Positions 11,001 through 20,397 of a stretch of DNA of 64,000 nucleotides are shown here, one piece after another. The stretch spans positions 62,001-126,000 of the forward strand of contig JAIXWI010000009.1 in NCBI GenBank assembly GCA_027491355.1, written 5' to 3'. The number at the start of each line of letters is the position of its first letter. Positions within the stretch are counted from its first letter, which is position 1. The notes beneath the pieces are model-generated. The model was not told where the DNA came from. It saw nothing but the letters and a program-made list of their open reading frames with translations, and ran no database searches. A program made the translations under genes and the position numbers. The stretch is from Bacteroidota bacterium. GTDB taxonomy: Bacteria > Bacteroidota > Bacteroidia > UKL13-3.

Positions 11001-11202
11001 CCATTAGAGAAAACAAACGACCAATCATCAAGAACAAAGGAGCTCCCGGTGGGTGACAAATTTGTAGTCTGTAAGAAGCTGAAATAAACTCTCCACAATC
11101 CCAAAAACTAACTGTAGGCTCAAGAGTAAGGGTGTAGGTTGCCAAAGAGACTGCAAATAAAAGCCACCCCAAAAGGTTGTTAAAAAAAGAATATTTATTC
11201 AT
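8023..11202 (-). CDS. DUF2723 membrane protein, GT-C-type glycosyltransferase-like (TMEM260 relative)
   Basis: A 1059-residue protein. The N-terminal half is polytopic (about 12 hydrophobic segments within residues 1-600). The C-terminal half is a large soluble, helical, TPR-like region. The N-terminus carries the family signature SFWDCGEFI...ICHPPGAPLFLMIGR near residues 32-65, an acidic residue in the first external loop as in GT-C enzymes that use lipid-linked sugars. A second signature, AHQPRERDYAYVGSY, lies near 590. The vertebrate family member TMEM260 is a protein O-mannosyltransferase, so a role in protein O-glycosylation at the membrane is a reasonable inference. The substrate is unknown. 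It is upstream of and probably co-transcribed with rlmB. Confidence 0.85.
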   Translation of the reverse strand: MNKYSFFNNLLGWLLFAVSLATYTLTLEPTVSFWDCGEFISASYRLQICHPPGAPLFLMIGRLFSLMAGADVSKVAFWVNMVSAVTSALTVMFMFWTITHLAKKILVKNNSQETWQSIAILFSGIVGALTLNFSDTFWFSAVEAEVYASSSFFTTLTFWCILKWENISNEPGANRWLVLIAYLIGLAIGVHLLNLLVIPAIVYVVYFKQNKFQTAGFLKATAVAILAIGIVQFGIIPGLPGIATKLDFLLVNSFGLSYNSGALLMVALIVTLCAAALSYTHTRKSLSLYIAIGSYLALALSTLIINASITGIVFWAILTYSIYFFVFKRETAMQLVNTLVLCFSFVVIGYSSYSMIIIRSLDNPPIDMNDPEQPFSLLSYLNREQYGENPLVYGQYFYAKVIDIKKGPMQYAKGSDGKYVATGEKLERVYDPKDCTIFPRMWADRADYVAAYREWEKMPGEKKATFSKNVHFLFSYQLGFMYWRYFFWNFIGRQNDEQGYGDVLRGNWLSGIKFIDESMLGPISQAPDSIKNNKAHNTYFFLPLILGLIGLFYHFKKAKEDAIVVSTLFLFTGFFIILYLNFPAHQPRERDYAYVGSYQTFMIWIGLGVLALVEWFGKRMNKNVAAAGAGILAVAAVPVLMGSQNWDDHNRSNRYTALHFAEDYLNSCDKDAILFTNGDNDTYPLWYAQNVEGIRSDVRVINLSLLNTDWYADGLKRPAYGSLPVNFSMTPDKYKQGTRDYVVHYENPELAQRYGINNTDYYNLANIINFMSDDNDPMGAVQTQGGESLRYYPTKKFFLKVDKEACLKNGVVRPEDAPLMVDSIKWEIGNQTLMKADLILLDIIASNINTRPIYWAITTGSDVYLNLQPYFQLEGLTYRLVPVLNTFTQDGNTGRINTNILYDHLMNKFKWGNMEAEGVYLDETILRQTKNFRNIFFRLSEALTMEGKKDSAVKVIDYCLKVLPKDQVQYDVFVVRLIEAYYAAGAKDKAVALSKDLFNFFEERAKYFLAFKDKRGQVKPELEDHMQIMNYLVQMAEFNQQKALKEELKTRLGKLQAGQ

Positions 11203-11422
11203 TATACATAATTAAATTACAATTCAAACGAGGCTTTGAATTTTCTAGTATTCCCTAGTTTCTATCAAAGACACCCAAGCAAACATAAATATTTTAAACG
11301 AGTAGACAAATATTGGAAGCTTTAAAATGCTGCTATTTATTAAACATTCAAATTGTATTGTTTGGGTTTGAATACACCTTGCAATCAGCTTTCTTTGTAC
11401 GAACAAAACATAAAAACTAACA

Positions 11423-12646
11423 TTGAACAATAAAGTAGTTGTGATAGGAGCTGGTGCAGCTGGTTATTTTTCAGCCATTACTTGTGCTGAAATGAACGCT
11501 GAAAATGAGGTTTTTATTATAGAAAAGACAGGTAAAACCCTTCAAAAGGTAAGTATATCTGGGGGAGGGAGGTGCAATGTTACCAATGCGTGTTTTGAGC
11601 CCAAAGCATTGAGCTTGAATTATCCGAGAGGGGAAAAAGAACTCAAAAGTGCGTTTAGTAGGTTTCAGCCTAAAGACACTATGCAATGGTTTGAAGAAAG
11701 GGGTGTTCCGCTTAAAATTGAACCTGACAATAGGGTTTTCCCACAATCAAACAACTCACAAAGCATCATCAATGCACTTGAAAGAGCTGCTCAAAGAGCC
11801 GGTGTTCAGGTTTTACTCAATTCAAGTGTTGTGTCAATTGTGAAACACCAAGGGCACTTTGAAATCAAGCTTTCAAGTAACAATAGCATTATTGCACATA
11901 AAATTATTGTTGCAAGCGGGGGTTCGCCAAAAGCCTCTGGTTTGGATTGGTTAAAAGAGCTGGGTCATGAAATCATTAGCCCAGTACCATCCCTGTTCAC
12001 CTTCAATATAAAAGATGAAGCGTTGCGTTCACTGAGTGGCATCAGCATGGACCCCGTTCAATTGAAAATAGTTGGCACCAAAATAGAAACAGTGGGATCA
12101 ATTCTGATTACTCATTGGGGTTTTAGTGGTCCTGCGGTTTTAAAAAGCTCTGCATTTGCAGCACGTATTTTAGCCGAAAAAACATATTGTTTTGAATTGG
12201 AAATAAAATGGTTATCAGGAAAATCTGAAGATGCACTCAGACAGGAATTGATGAACCTGAAAGCAGCAAACCCGTCTAGACAAATGCAAACAGGACTACC
12301 TTTTCAGCTACCCAAAAGACTTTTAAATTATTTATTGTATAAGTCTGGTATTGAAGAAAATGCTAGTTGGCAAGAAGTTTCAAAAGAAGCTCTGAATAGG
12401 TTTATTGTTTCATTGCTTTACGACAGGTATTGGGCTGAAGGTAAAACAACCTTTAAAGATGAATTTGTTACTTCTGGTGGGGTTGCAAGACCCGATATCA
12501 ACTTTAAAACCATGGAAAGTAAAAAGGTGAAAGGTCTTTATTTTGCTGGAGAGGTGATAGACATTGATGGTGTAACAGGGGGGTTTAATTTTCAAGCAGC
12601 ATGGACTACTGGATTTATTGCAGGAAGTGCTGCCGCTGCTATTTAA
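11423..12646 (+). CDS. HI0933/YhiN-family FAD-dependent oxidoreductase
   Basis: A 407-residue flavoprotein of the HI0933 (BaiN/YhiN) family. The N-terminal dinucleotide-binding motif is VVVIGAGAAGYFSA. The family signatures KVSISGGGRCNVTN (near 47-60), FPQSNNSQSI and the C-terminal GEVIDIDGVTGGFNFQAAW are all present, so the FAD-binding fold is complete. The only start that keeps the Rossmann strand is TTG at 11423, because an in-frame stop lies at 11411 and there is no ATG before the GxGxxG motif. The reaction is unknown for most members; one clade reduces bile acid intermediates. It is divergent from the DUF2723 gene. Confidence 0.88.
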   Translation: MNNKVVVIGAGAAGYFSAITCAEMNAENEVFIIEKTGKTLQKVSISGGGRCNVTNACFEPKALSLNYPRGEKELKSAFSRFQPKDTMQWFEERGVPLKIEPDNRVFPQSNNSQSIINALERAAQRAGVQVLLNSSVVSIVKHQGHFEIKLSSNNSIIAHKIIVASGGSPKASGLDWLKELGHEIISPVPSLFTFNIKDEALRSLSGISMDPVQLKIVGTKIETVGSILITHWGFSGPAVLKSSAFAARILAEKTYCFELEIKWLSGKSEDALRQELMNLKAANPSRQMQTGLPFQLPKRLLNYLLYKSGIEENASWQEVSKEALNRFIVSLLYDRYWAEGKTTFKDEFVTSGGVARPDINFKTMESKKVKGLYFAGEVIDIDGVTGGFNFQAAWTTGFIAGSAAAAI

Positions 12647-12715
12647 CGGGCAATCAAATTCCTTTATTCTGTGTCTTTGCTAATTTTATAAGGATTCTGA
12701 TTATTTTTGAGGCTT

Positions 12716-14788
12716 ATGACCAAAGCTTTTAACAAATACCTTATTACTGCCGCTTTACCTTATGCCAACGGTCCTGTTCATATTGGGCACCTTGCTGGTT
12801 GTTATTTGCCTGCAGATATTTATGTGAGATACCTAAAAGCCAAGGGAAAAGAGGTGCTTTTTATTTGTGGAAGTGATGAACATGGAGTTCCCATCACCAT
12901 TAAGGCTAAAAAAGAATCAATCACTCCTCAACAGGTGGTAGACAAGTACCATTTAATCATGAAACAGGCATTTGCAGATTTTGGTATAGACTTTACTTAT
13001 TACGGAAGAACCAGTTCTGAAACCCATAAAGAAACTGCACAATTGTTTTTCCAAAAGCTTTACGATAAAGGTGTTTTCAAAGAAGCAATTACCTCACAGT
13101 TTTATGATGAAGCTGCCCAACAATTTTTGGCAGATAGGTATGTTACCGGAACTTGTCCAAAATGTTCAAGTCCTGGGGCATACGGAGATCAATGTGAAAA
13201 ATGCGGTGCCAGTTTAAACGCCACAGAATTAATCAACCCAACATCTACTTTGAGTGGAAATCCACCAATTTTAAAAGAAACAAAAAACTGGTTTCTACCT
13301 ATGGGTGAAATTCAGGATTCGGCAGATTTTAAGCATTACATTCAACGAATTGACTCTTGGAAAAGCAACATTAAAGGTCAATGTAATAGTTGGTTAAGCG
13401 AAGGCCTTCAACCAAGGGCTATGACCAGGGATTTAGATTGGGGTGTGCCAGTTCCTTTGCCTGAAGCCGAGGGCAAGGTTTTGTATGTTTGGTTTGATGC
13501 ACCAATTGGTTATATCAGTGCAACCAAAGAATACCTCAAACAACAAGGTAGGAGCGGTGAATTTGAATCCTATTGGAACAACGAAGAAACAGCCTTGGTA
13601 CATTTTATTGGCAAAGACAACATTGTATTTCATGCAATCATTTTTCCGATGATGTTGATGACACATGGTAATTTTAACTTACCAGTTAACATACCCGCAA
13701 ATGAGTTCCTCAATTTAGAGGGCGACAAGATTTCTACCAGTAAAAACTGGGCGGTTTGGCTGCATGAATATTTAACAGATTTACCAGATAGACAAGATGA
13801 GTTGCGTTATGTATTAACCTCCATATCACCAGAAACCAAAGATTCTGAGTTTACATGGAAAGACTATCAAACGCGCGTAAACAGCGAATTGGTGAGTATT
13901 TTTGGCAACTTTGTTAACCGTGTAGCAGTGTTGTGTCAGAAATTTTATGATGGCCATATTCCTGCATCAGTTAGTTGTAATACCGACTTGTATGTAAAGG
14001 CTTTAGACGTTTTGACGGCTGATATAAACGCCTCAATAGAAAGCATGGAGAACAACCTGAACCAAGTAAAAATTAGAGATGCTCAAGCCGATTGGATGAA
14101 TATAGCCAGAGCGGGTAATAAGTTTTTAGCAGAAACAGAGCCTTGGAAACTGGTTAAAACTGATCCTGAAACTGTAAAGGCAATTTTGTTTGAGGCTGTT
14201 CAATTGTGCGCCAAACTGTCAATTGCAGCTCAAGTGTTTTTACCGAAAACAGCTCAAAAATTAGCTGAAATGTTTGGGATGAATAACCTCTCGTGGAACC
14301 TATTGGGTGTAAACCAAATTGTGTTGCCAGGACAAGCTTTGGGTAAGGTAGAAATATTATTCAAACAAATAGAAGATGAGCTTGTGGCATCGCAAATTCA
14401 AAAATTGAACGAAAAGCGAACACAACCAACAGGAGTTACACCTGAACTGCCTGGGCCCAAACCAGAAATCACTTTTGAAGATTTTAGTAAAATTGATTTG
14501 AGAATTGGCAAAGTGATAGCAGCAGAGCGCGTGCCTAAAGCAGATAAATTATTGAAACTTAAGGTTGATTTGGGCTTTGAAGAAAGAACAATTTTATCTG
14601 GAATTGCTGAGTTTTATACCCCAGAAACCATGCTAGGCAAGCAAGTTGTTGTTGTTGTTAATTTGGCTCCACGCAAAATTAGAGGAATTGAATCACAGGG
14701 TATGTTATTGATGGCCGGAGATGGCAAAAATGAATTGGTTAGTATTGTTCCTGAGCAAGGTATAATGCCTGGTTCAGAGATTAAATAA
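12716..14788 (+). CDS. metG: Methionyl-tRNA synthetase
   Basis: A class I aminoacyl-tRNA synthetase of 690 residues. The ATP-binding HIGH motif is in PYANGPVHIGHLAG near the N-terminus. A zinc knuckle has the pair CPKC...CEKC (about residues 145-165). The KMSKS equivalent is KISTS (about 345). The last 110 residues form the Trbp111/EMAPII-like tRNA-binding domain (FSKIDLRIGKVIAAERVPKADKLLKLKVDLG), which also dimerises the enzyme. I use the ATG at 12716; a TTG nine bases upstream is in frame but less likely. The stop lies 1 bp from the convergent porin stop with no room for a separate terminator. Confidence 0.97.
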   Translation: MTKAFNKYLITAALPYANGPVHIGHLAGCYLPADIYVRYLKAKGKEVLFICGSDEHGVPITIKAKKESITPQQVVDKYHLIMKQAFADFGIDFTYYGRTSSETHKETAQLFFQKLYDKGVFKEAITSQFYDEAAQQFLADRYVTGTCPKCSSPGAYGDQCEKCGASLNATELINPTSTLSGNPPILKETKNWFLPMGEIQDSADFKHYIQRIDSWKSNIKGQCNSWLSEGLQPRAMTRDLDWGVPVPLPEAEGKVLYVWFDAPIGYISATKEYLKQQGRSGEFESYWNNEETALVHFIGKDNIVFHAIIFPMMLMTHGNFNLPVNIPANEFLNLEGDKISTSKNWAVWLHEYLTDLPDRQDELRYVLTSISPETKDSEFTWKDYQTRVNSELVSIFGNFVNRVAVLCQKFYDGHIPASVSCNTDLYVKALDVLTADINASIESMENNLNQVKIRDAQADWMNIARAGNKFLAETEPWKLVKTDPETVKAILFEAVQLCAKLSIAAQVFLPKTAQKLAEMFGMNNLSWNLLGVNQIVLPGQALGKVEILFKQIEDELVASQIQKLNEKRTQPTGVTPELPGPKPEITFEDFSKIDLRIGKVIAAERVPKADKLLKLKVDLGFEERTILSGIAEFYTPETMLGKQVVVVVNLAPRKIRGIESQGMLLMAGDGKNELVSIVPEQGIMPGSEIK

Positions 14789-14789
14789 A

Positions 14790-16097
14790 TTAAATTGCCA
14801 TTTGTAATTGCACAATAAAAAGACCCAAACGGTCTTGAACCCTCCAATTGGTATTGTTGTATATAGGCCTGTTTTGGTAATCGAGAGATACTTTTGTTTT
14901 GTGTGCTTTCAAAAAGAAATTCAATCCCAAATCAAACACATTCATGGCGTCGTTGAACTTATCATATTTGGCATGTGTTAACATAAAATAAGGCATTACC
15001 CTTACAACTTTATTGTTTTTGTTAGGTAATAAGTATCCCCCTTGTAAATAAAAAACATTTCCGGTTCCAAACATTGGAAAGGCAGTACCTGGCCCACTTC
15101 CATTGGTGCTTCCTGCCAAAACAGCATCAGACAAATTCATGGGTGCGTTGTTTCTTACATAGTTTTTACCATAATTGGCTTTAACAACTGCTGCATATAA
15201 ACTAATTGCAGCTCCAGATCTACCAATTGGAGCATCATAAAAAGCATCAATAGCAATGTTTAATAGAGGTTCTGAAATGGTGTCTCTTCTTAAGGTGTCC
15301 GATAGGTGCCACATAGCATCTTTTTGGTATTGAAATCCAACACCGATATTGAACACTCTTTTTTTGCCCATATAGGTACCTACAGTGTAAGGTATGAGGT
15401 TGCTTTCTTCATCTAAAAACTGGTACATCACATACGCACTGCTTTGAACAGCTGCAGGTTTTAAAGAAAAATCTGATTGTATATCAATGGCGTTGACACC
15501 GGTTGCATATTGAATAGCCATTGGTGTGCTGAGCATGATGCGGTAATCCAATTTACCCAATTTCCCTTTCCCATAAACCCCCAACTTCCTTAAAAACTGA
15601 TCAGAAACATCATTTGTTGTTTGTAAGAACAAAGGCACATCTAAACCCATAATGTTTGCCACAGCAGGTGAAGAAAAACGAGACATCCCACCCCAACCAC
15701 TTAAACCCATACCAAGGTGAAGTGTGCGCTTACTGAGGTGGTATTCTCCTACTACATCATGAAAAAAAAGTCCAGGTTTTCTGCTACTATTGACTCCAAA
15801 ATTATTGATACCAATTTGGGTGTAAATGAATGATTTTTCATTAAGCATTCCATACAGTTGCAACCTTGAGCGCCTAATACCAACATCAATATTATTTGTT
15901 GCAACAAATCCAGCTTGAGTGCTACCTGGATTGTTTTCACCTAACCTTAACCACATTTGTGTAGTTAGGTTCAGCTTGAGGTATGAGGAGCCACTCTCAT
16001 TGAGCCTATAACTTAACCCCTCATCTGTAATTGCCTGACCTTTTAATTTTGAAACCAAGCAACAATAAATAAATACACCCAAAACAATTCTTTTCAT
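14790..16097 (-). CDS. Outer-membrane porin-like beta-barrel protein
   Basis: A 435-residue exported protein starting at the ATG at 16097 with a signal peptide (MKRIVLGVFIYCC... ending KGQ). An in-frame TTG further upstream would overlap the sulP gene. The rest is rich in amphipathic strands ending LFIVQLQMAI, with an opening pattern (LNLTTQMWLRLGENN, DVGIRRSRLQLYG) like phosphate-selective porins O/P of Bacteroidota. It follows sulP by 4 bp and is probably co-transcribed with it. Together they may form an outer- and inner-membrane route for an inorganic anion, which is an inference from context only. Confidence 0.75.
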   Translation of the reverse strand: MKRIVLGVFIYCCLVSKLKGQAITDEGLSYRLNESGSSYLKLNLTTQMWLRLGENNPGSTQAGFVATNNIDVGIRRSRLQLYGMLNEKSFIYTQIGINNFGVNSSRKPGLFFHDVVGEYHLSKRTLHLGMGLSGWGGMSRFSSPAVANIMGLDVPLFLQTTNDVSDQFLRKLGVYGKGKLGKLDYRIMLSTPMAIQYATGVNAIDIQSDFSLKPAAVQSSAYVMYQFLDEESNLIPYTVGTYMGKKRVFNIGVGFQYQKDAMWHLSDTLRRDTISEPLLNIAIDAFYDAPIGRSGAAISLYAAVVKANYGKNYVRNNAPMNLSDAVLAGSTNGSGPGTAFPMFGTGNVFYLQGGYLLPNKNNKVVRVMPYFMLTHAKYDKFNDAMNVFDLGLNFFLKAHKTKVSLDYQNRPIYNNTNWRVQDRLGLFIVQLQMAI

Positions 16098-16101
16098 GAA
16101 C

Positions 16102-17700
16102 TTATTTTTTATCAACTGTAGGTTTAAGTGTTGATGTATTTACATGATTTTCTAGCCCTATAATTTTAAAAGTACCACCTGCTTCCTCATATTTAGTCTT
16201 TATTTCGGTCAATCCTTCAATTACCGTATGATCTACTAGTTTTGTGTTTTCAAAGTTGATTTCAATGGTTTTTCCTTTCGGAAGTGCTAATACCTGTTTT
16301 TTAAAACCAATAAAGTTACTAAATACTGCAGAATACAAAACCTCTACCCTGTATGTATTTTCGTCTAATTCATTGATAGTTAAAAAGGGCTTAAATATAC
16401 TTTTAATGGTTAAACCATTAAAAAGATGAATGAATAGTTTTACCAACACGCCCACCAACACGCCCACCAATAAGTCTACAGCTATGGTAAAAAATATGGT
16501 AGCAAGGAAAATTGCAAATTGTTCCTTTCCAATTCTATACGATTGAATAAATGCTTGTGGAGAGGCCAATCGATAACCAGTTACCATAAGCATTGTGGCT
16601 AATGCACACAAGGGAATTTGGTGAATGATACCGCCTAAGAATACTACAAAAAACAATAAAAATAACCCATGAAAAAAATTGGCCCATGGCGATTTGGCTC
16701 CATTGTTAATGTTTGCCGAACTTCTTACTACTTCTGCAATAATTGGCAACCCACCAAATAAACTTGACAAGATGTTGCCACCCCCTTTAGAAAACAATTC
16801 TTTGTTAAAATCTGAAGTACGTTTTTCAGCATCTAAGCGGTCAATTGCAGCAGCCGTTAACAAAGATTCCAGACTTGCAACCAGCGCATAAGTGATGATC
16901 ATTTGTATAGCAAAAGGTGTAAGTATATTGCTAAAATCAGGCATAACTATACCGTCTAAAATATGATCAGGAACCGATACCAAGTACTTTGTTTCTGCCT
17001 CAAGATTGAAACCATGTCCTAGGGGAATGGCAAACAAAATTACAGCTAACGGTGCAGGAAATTTTTTGATATACTTGTTTTTGATGTGAGGATGTCCAAC
17101 CAGGATTACTAAGCTGATAGCTGAAATGATTGCTATATTGGGGTGCAGGTGTAAGATGCTTGAAGGAATGGCCGCAATAACTTCTAACATTTCTTTTGCC
17201 TCAGGTTTAACACCCAGTGCAACGTGAATTTGTTTTGAGAAAATCATGATCCCAATTGCAGCCAGCATTCCATGTACAACTGATGAAGGAAAAAAACTGC
17301 TTAAAACACCCGCTTTTGCAAAACCAAATAAGATTTGCAAAACCCCACAAGTTAATCCAACGGCCAAAGTATTTTGGTAGGCAAAAAGTTCAATTTGTTC
17401 AGGGTTTAAGCCTGCTGGGGCTATTTGTTTGAAGCCCTCTATGCTGTTTAAAACAATAACAGCCAAACCAGCAGCAGGGCCATTTATGGTAAGGTATGAA
17501 CCCCCGGTTAAACTTAAAAAGAGTCCACCCACAATACCAGCTATTAAACCAGCCATAGGTGGCAATCCGCTTGCCATTGCTATACCAAGACATAGTGGTA
17601 GTGCAATGAGGGAAATAATGAAACCCGCACTTAGATCAGCTTTCCAATGTGTTTTAAGGCTACTGCTTAAATAGGCATATGATATTTTTTGATTGGACAT
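16102..17700 (-). CDS. SulP-family inorganic anion transporter with STAS domain
   Basis: A 532-residue SLC26/SulP transporter. The membrane domain opens with DLSAGFIISLIALPLCLGIAMASGLPP-type sequence and the family-defining SYLTINGPAAGLAVIV near residues 70-85. A C-terminal STAS domain (about 430-525) contains FENTKLVDHTVIEGLTEI. I use the ATG at 17700; a GTG two codons upstream is possible. Substrates in the family include sulfate, bicarbonate and C4-dicarboxylates, and nothing here separates these. No sulfate-assimilation or carbonic anhydrase gene is adjacent. The porin gene follows immediately. Confidence 0.9.
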   Translation of the reverse strand: MSNQKISYAYLSSSLKTHWKADLSAGFIISLIALPLCLGIAMASGLPPMAGLIAGIVGGLFLSLTGGSYLTINGPAAGLAVIVLNSIEGFKQIAPAGLNPEQIELFAYQNTLAVGLTCGVLQILFGFAKAGVLSSFFPSSVVHGMLAAIGIMIFSKQIHVALGVKPEAKEMLEVIAAIPSSILHLHPNIAIISAISLVILVGHPHIKNKYIKKFPAPLAVILFAIPLGHGFNLEAETKYLVSVPDHILDGIVMPDFSNILTPFAIQMIITYALVASLESLLTAAAIDRLDAEKRTSDFNKELFSKGGGNILSSLFGGLPIIAEVVRSSANINNGAKSPWANFFHGLFLLFFVVFLGGIIHQIPLCALATMLMVTGYRLASPQAFIQSYRIGKEQFAIFLATIFFTIAVDLLVGVLVGVLVKLFIHLFNGLTIKSIFKPFLTINELDENTYRVEVLYSAVFSNFIGFKKQVLALPKGKTIEINFENTKLVDHTVIEGLTEIKTKYEEAGGTFKIIGLENHVNTSTLKPTVDKK

Positions 17701-18005
17701 ATTCACACACCTATCACTTAGTTGTTTGGTACATTATAAAATTATAACAATAGGTATTATTAACTTATCATACTTGGAATTTTGATTGGTTTCTTGCCCA
17801 GCCCTCAAAAGCAATGTGATTCATTTAATACTGTTTAACCTCATAAATTGACGTGAAGCAGTTGCTTTAATTAAGCTAAAATAAACCTTTCAATGACCTA
17901 TCAAACAGTAGTTAAGCTATAACATGAATGCGAAACTAATGCATAAATTCTTAATGCATCAAATAGTTTCAAGAAATCGTATCTAAAAGAGTAAAATTAA
18001 TTATT
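17701..18005. other. Intergenic region between transketolase and sulP genes
   Basis: About 300 bp with no credible open reading frame. It must contain the promoter for sulP, read leftward. The only structure I see is a near-palindrome at 17939-17959, two ATGCAT hexamers flanking an AT-rich centre, which could be an operator. I see no consensus TAnnTTTG box close to the sulP start and no strong terminator hairpin after the transketolase subunit. Confidence 0.4.
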
Positions 18006-18977
18006 TTATAAGGAACTGATCTGGTTTTTTCTTTCAATTGCTTTTAAAGCAGCAGAAACGATGTTTTCAGCATCTAAACCATATTTTTTCATCAATTCAT
18101 CTGGTGTTCCACTCTCTCCGAAGCTGTCATTTACGCCCACCATTTCAACAGGTAATGGTAAATTAACTGCCAACAATTGACAAATACTGTCGCCCAAACC
18201 ACCATTTAATTGATGTTCTTCAGCAGTTACAACACATCTGGTTTTTGCAGCAGAAGCCAATATTGCCGCACTGTCTAGAGGTTTGATGGTGTGGATATTT
18301 ATGATTTCTGCAGAAATTCCTTGTTCTGCTAATCGGTGACCGGCTTCAATTGCTTTCCAAACCAAGTGACCTGTTGCAAAAATACTCACATCTGTACCTT
18401 CGTTCAACATCAATGCTTTTCCAATAATGAAAGGTTCAGAAGTAGATGTAAAGTTTGGAATAGCAGGTCTTCCAAATCTCAAGTAAACAGGTCCTTCATG
18501 ATCTGCAATGGCAATGGTTGCCATTTTGGTTTGGTTAAAATCACAAGGATTGATAACAGTCATGCCTGGCAGCATTTTCATTAAGCCAATGTCTTCTAAA
18601 ATTTGGTGTGTTGCACCATCTTCGCCAAGTGTTATTCCTGCATGAGATGCACATATTTTTACATTTTTACCAGAATAGGCTATTGATTGCCTGATTTGAT
18701 CGTAAACCCTACCTGTACTAAAATTTGCAAAGGTTCCTGTAAACGGGATAAACCCTCCAATTGTCATACCGGCAGCCACACCCATCATGTTTGCTTCTGC
18801 AATTCCAACTTGAAAAAAACGCTCTGGAAATTCTTTTTGAAAAGCATCCATTTTTAGTGAGCCCGTTAAATCAGCACAAAGTGCAACCACCTTTGGATTT
18901 TTTCTTCCGAGTTCTAATAATCCTTCTCCAAATCCGCTTCTTGTGTCTTTTGTATTTTGAATTTCAAAATGCTTCAT
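18006..18977 (-). CDS. Transketolase, C-terminal subunit
   Basis: A 323-residue protein equal to the pyrimidine-binding and C-terminal domains of transketolase. The pyrimidine domain has RFFQVGIAEANMMGVAAGM (the conserved Glu that activates thiamine diphosphate), and FTGTFANFSTGR and HAGITLGEDGATHQ follow. The C-terminal domain starts near residue 190 (ALMLNEGTDVSIFATG). It works with the N-terminal subunit encoded at 20398-21249 to interconvert pentose-phosphate pathway sugars. Two-gene transketolases are known in many bacteria and archaea. Here the two halves are separated by the VWA gene, with short gaps of 11 and 14 bp, so all three are probably one transcript. Confidence 0.93.
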   Translation of the reverse strand: MKHFEIQNTKDTRSGFGEGLLELGRKNPKVVALCADLTGSLKMDAFQKEFPERFFQVGIAEANMMGVAAGMTIGGFIPFTGTFANFSTGRVYDQIRQSIAYSGKNVKICASHAGITLGEDGATHQILEDIGLMKMLPGMTVINPCDFNQTKMATIAIADHEGPVYLRFGRPAIPNFTSTSEPFIIGKALMLNEGTDVSIFATGHLVWKAIEAGHRLAEQGISAEIINIHTIKPLDSAAILASAAKTRCVVTAEEHQLNGGLGDSICQLLAVNLPLPVEMVGVNDSFGESGTPDELMKKYGLDAENIVSAALKAIERKNQISSL

Positions 18978-18988
18978 ATCTTAATTGG

Positions 18989-20383
18989 TTAATTGAGTAC
19001 AATATTGGTTGCTTGTCCGCTGTTAATTTTAAATCCCCTTTCAAAAGTATTTGCACTTTTGTAACTGGACTTTGATCTGTATATAATTTTATAATCTCCC
19101 GGTTGTATGACAAACTGATGCACCCTTTTGTCGGAGGGAATTTTACATACCCAAGTCAATTCGCCACGTATTTGTTGGTAAATATCGGCATAAAAATCTT
19201 GAACTTGATAATTAACAATCAGTTTACCAGGCTGCGGCAATTGGATGGTTGTGGTGGTGCTTTGGTCAACAGAAACCCCTTTAAACAGCATCCTAGGCAA
19301 GCTCATGACTTCCACATCATATTTACCAACTAAATATTTTTCTTTGTTTGAGGCGTCCTGAATATGCAGTATTGGACATGTACCCGCTTGTTTAACAATG
19401 GCTTGTAAATTGCTGTAATTGGTAATTCCATCAACCCGAATAGCCAACTCACCTTGGGGTGCATCTGCCGCAATGATGGTATGTTTGCCCGGAATCAATT
19501 CAATGTTTTCCTTAATAACTGGCGGAATGGTGTGCACAACCATTTTATAGCGGTAAATTGGATCTAGCAAAACCGTATCTGGATTTCCCCTTTCGTTGAT
19601 GGTATGTATGTAGTTGTTTAACAAAAGACCACTGTGCATGTCGTAAAAGCTCATGTTTACATTGGTTTCAGAGGGCTTGTTATTGATGTCTAATAAGTTA
19701 ATTTGAGCTGTGGTATTATTTAGTGCCTGAGATATAACAACATTGAGTACTGTGTTGAAGCTTTCCTCGCTGTTGGCATCGTAATACCTTCCAACACAAT
19801 CAAATGCTTTTTTAAAATCTTCGGTTGAGCCCAATCCAATGATAAAAGGCTTTAAAATGACACCCTTACTTTGTAAAGCCTCAGAAACAGCACAAGGATC
19901 ACCCTGGCACTCTTCAATGCCATCAGTAATTAAAATAATAACATTCCTGCTGTTTTCATTTTGAGGAAAATCTGAGGCAGCTTGTAACAATGAGTGTGCA
20001 ATGAGCGTGGTTCCCTTTGGCGTAATGTTCTGAATTTTTTTAATGATATCTTGGTGATTTTCTGGTCTGAAAGGAACTTCCAGACGGGTGTCTTTGCAGT
20101 TCCTTGCACCAGGTGGGGATGTATGACCATAAACGCGGAGGGCCAGCTCAACATTTTTTTCTTTAGCTAAGCTATCAATGCTTTTTGACAACAATCTTTT
20201 GGCAACATTTATTCTGGTATCGCTACCCAATTTGGCGTACATACTACCACTTGCGTCTAATAAAAACAGAATGCGTGTTGTTTGTTTTTTACTTACTTTC
20301 TGTGCAAGCAGAACATTTGGTGTACACAACAAAACACTTGTTATAAGTACACAAACAACACGTAAAAGTTTAATGCTAGACAC
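18989..20383 (-). CDS. Secreted von Willebrand factor A domain protein
   Basis: A 464-residue exported protein. The start is GTG at 20383, giving a signal peptide that ends VLLAQ. Residues about 36-215 are a VWA domain with an intact metal-ion-dependent adhesion site: DASGSMYAK, a threonine at PKGTTLIAHSL and TDGIEEC. Residues 220-464 are strand-rich repeats without a recognised name, probably Ig-like. No membrane anchor or sorting domain is visible. The gene lies between the two transketolase subunit genes, 14 bp after one and 11 bp before the other. A link to sugar metabolism is not obvious; the arrangement may be only transcriptional. Confidence 0.88.
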   Translation of the reverse strand: MSSIKLLRVVCVLITSVLLCTPNVLLAQKVSKKQTTRILFLLDASGSMYAKLGSDTRINVAKRLLSKSIDSLAKEKNVELALRVYGHTSPPGARNCKDTRLEVPFRPENHQDIIKKIQNITPKGTTLIAHSLLQAASDFPQNENSRNVIILITDGIEECQGDPCAVSEALQSKGVILKPFIIGLGSTEDFKKAFDCVGRYYDANSEESFNTVLNVVISQALNNTTAQINLLDINNKPSETNVNMSFYDMHSGLLLNNYIHTINERGNPDTVLLDPIYRYKMVVHTIPPVIKENIELIPGKHTIIAADAPQGELAIRVDGITNYSNLQAIVKQAGTCPILHIQDASNKEKYLVGKYDVEVMSLPRMLFKGVSVDQSTTTTIQLPQPGKLIVNYQVQDFYADIYQQIRGELTWVCKIPSDKRVHQFVIQPGDYKIIYRSKSSYKSANTFERGFKINSGQATNIVLN

Positions 20384-20397
20384 GTTAAATGAATGGC

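Noticed and set aside
12707-12715. TTG start for metG
   Set aside because: An ATG three codons downstream begins the normal MetG N-terminus; the upstream TTG adds only three residues.
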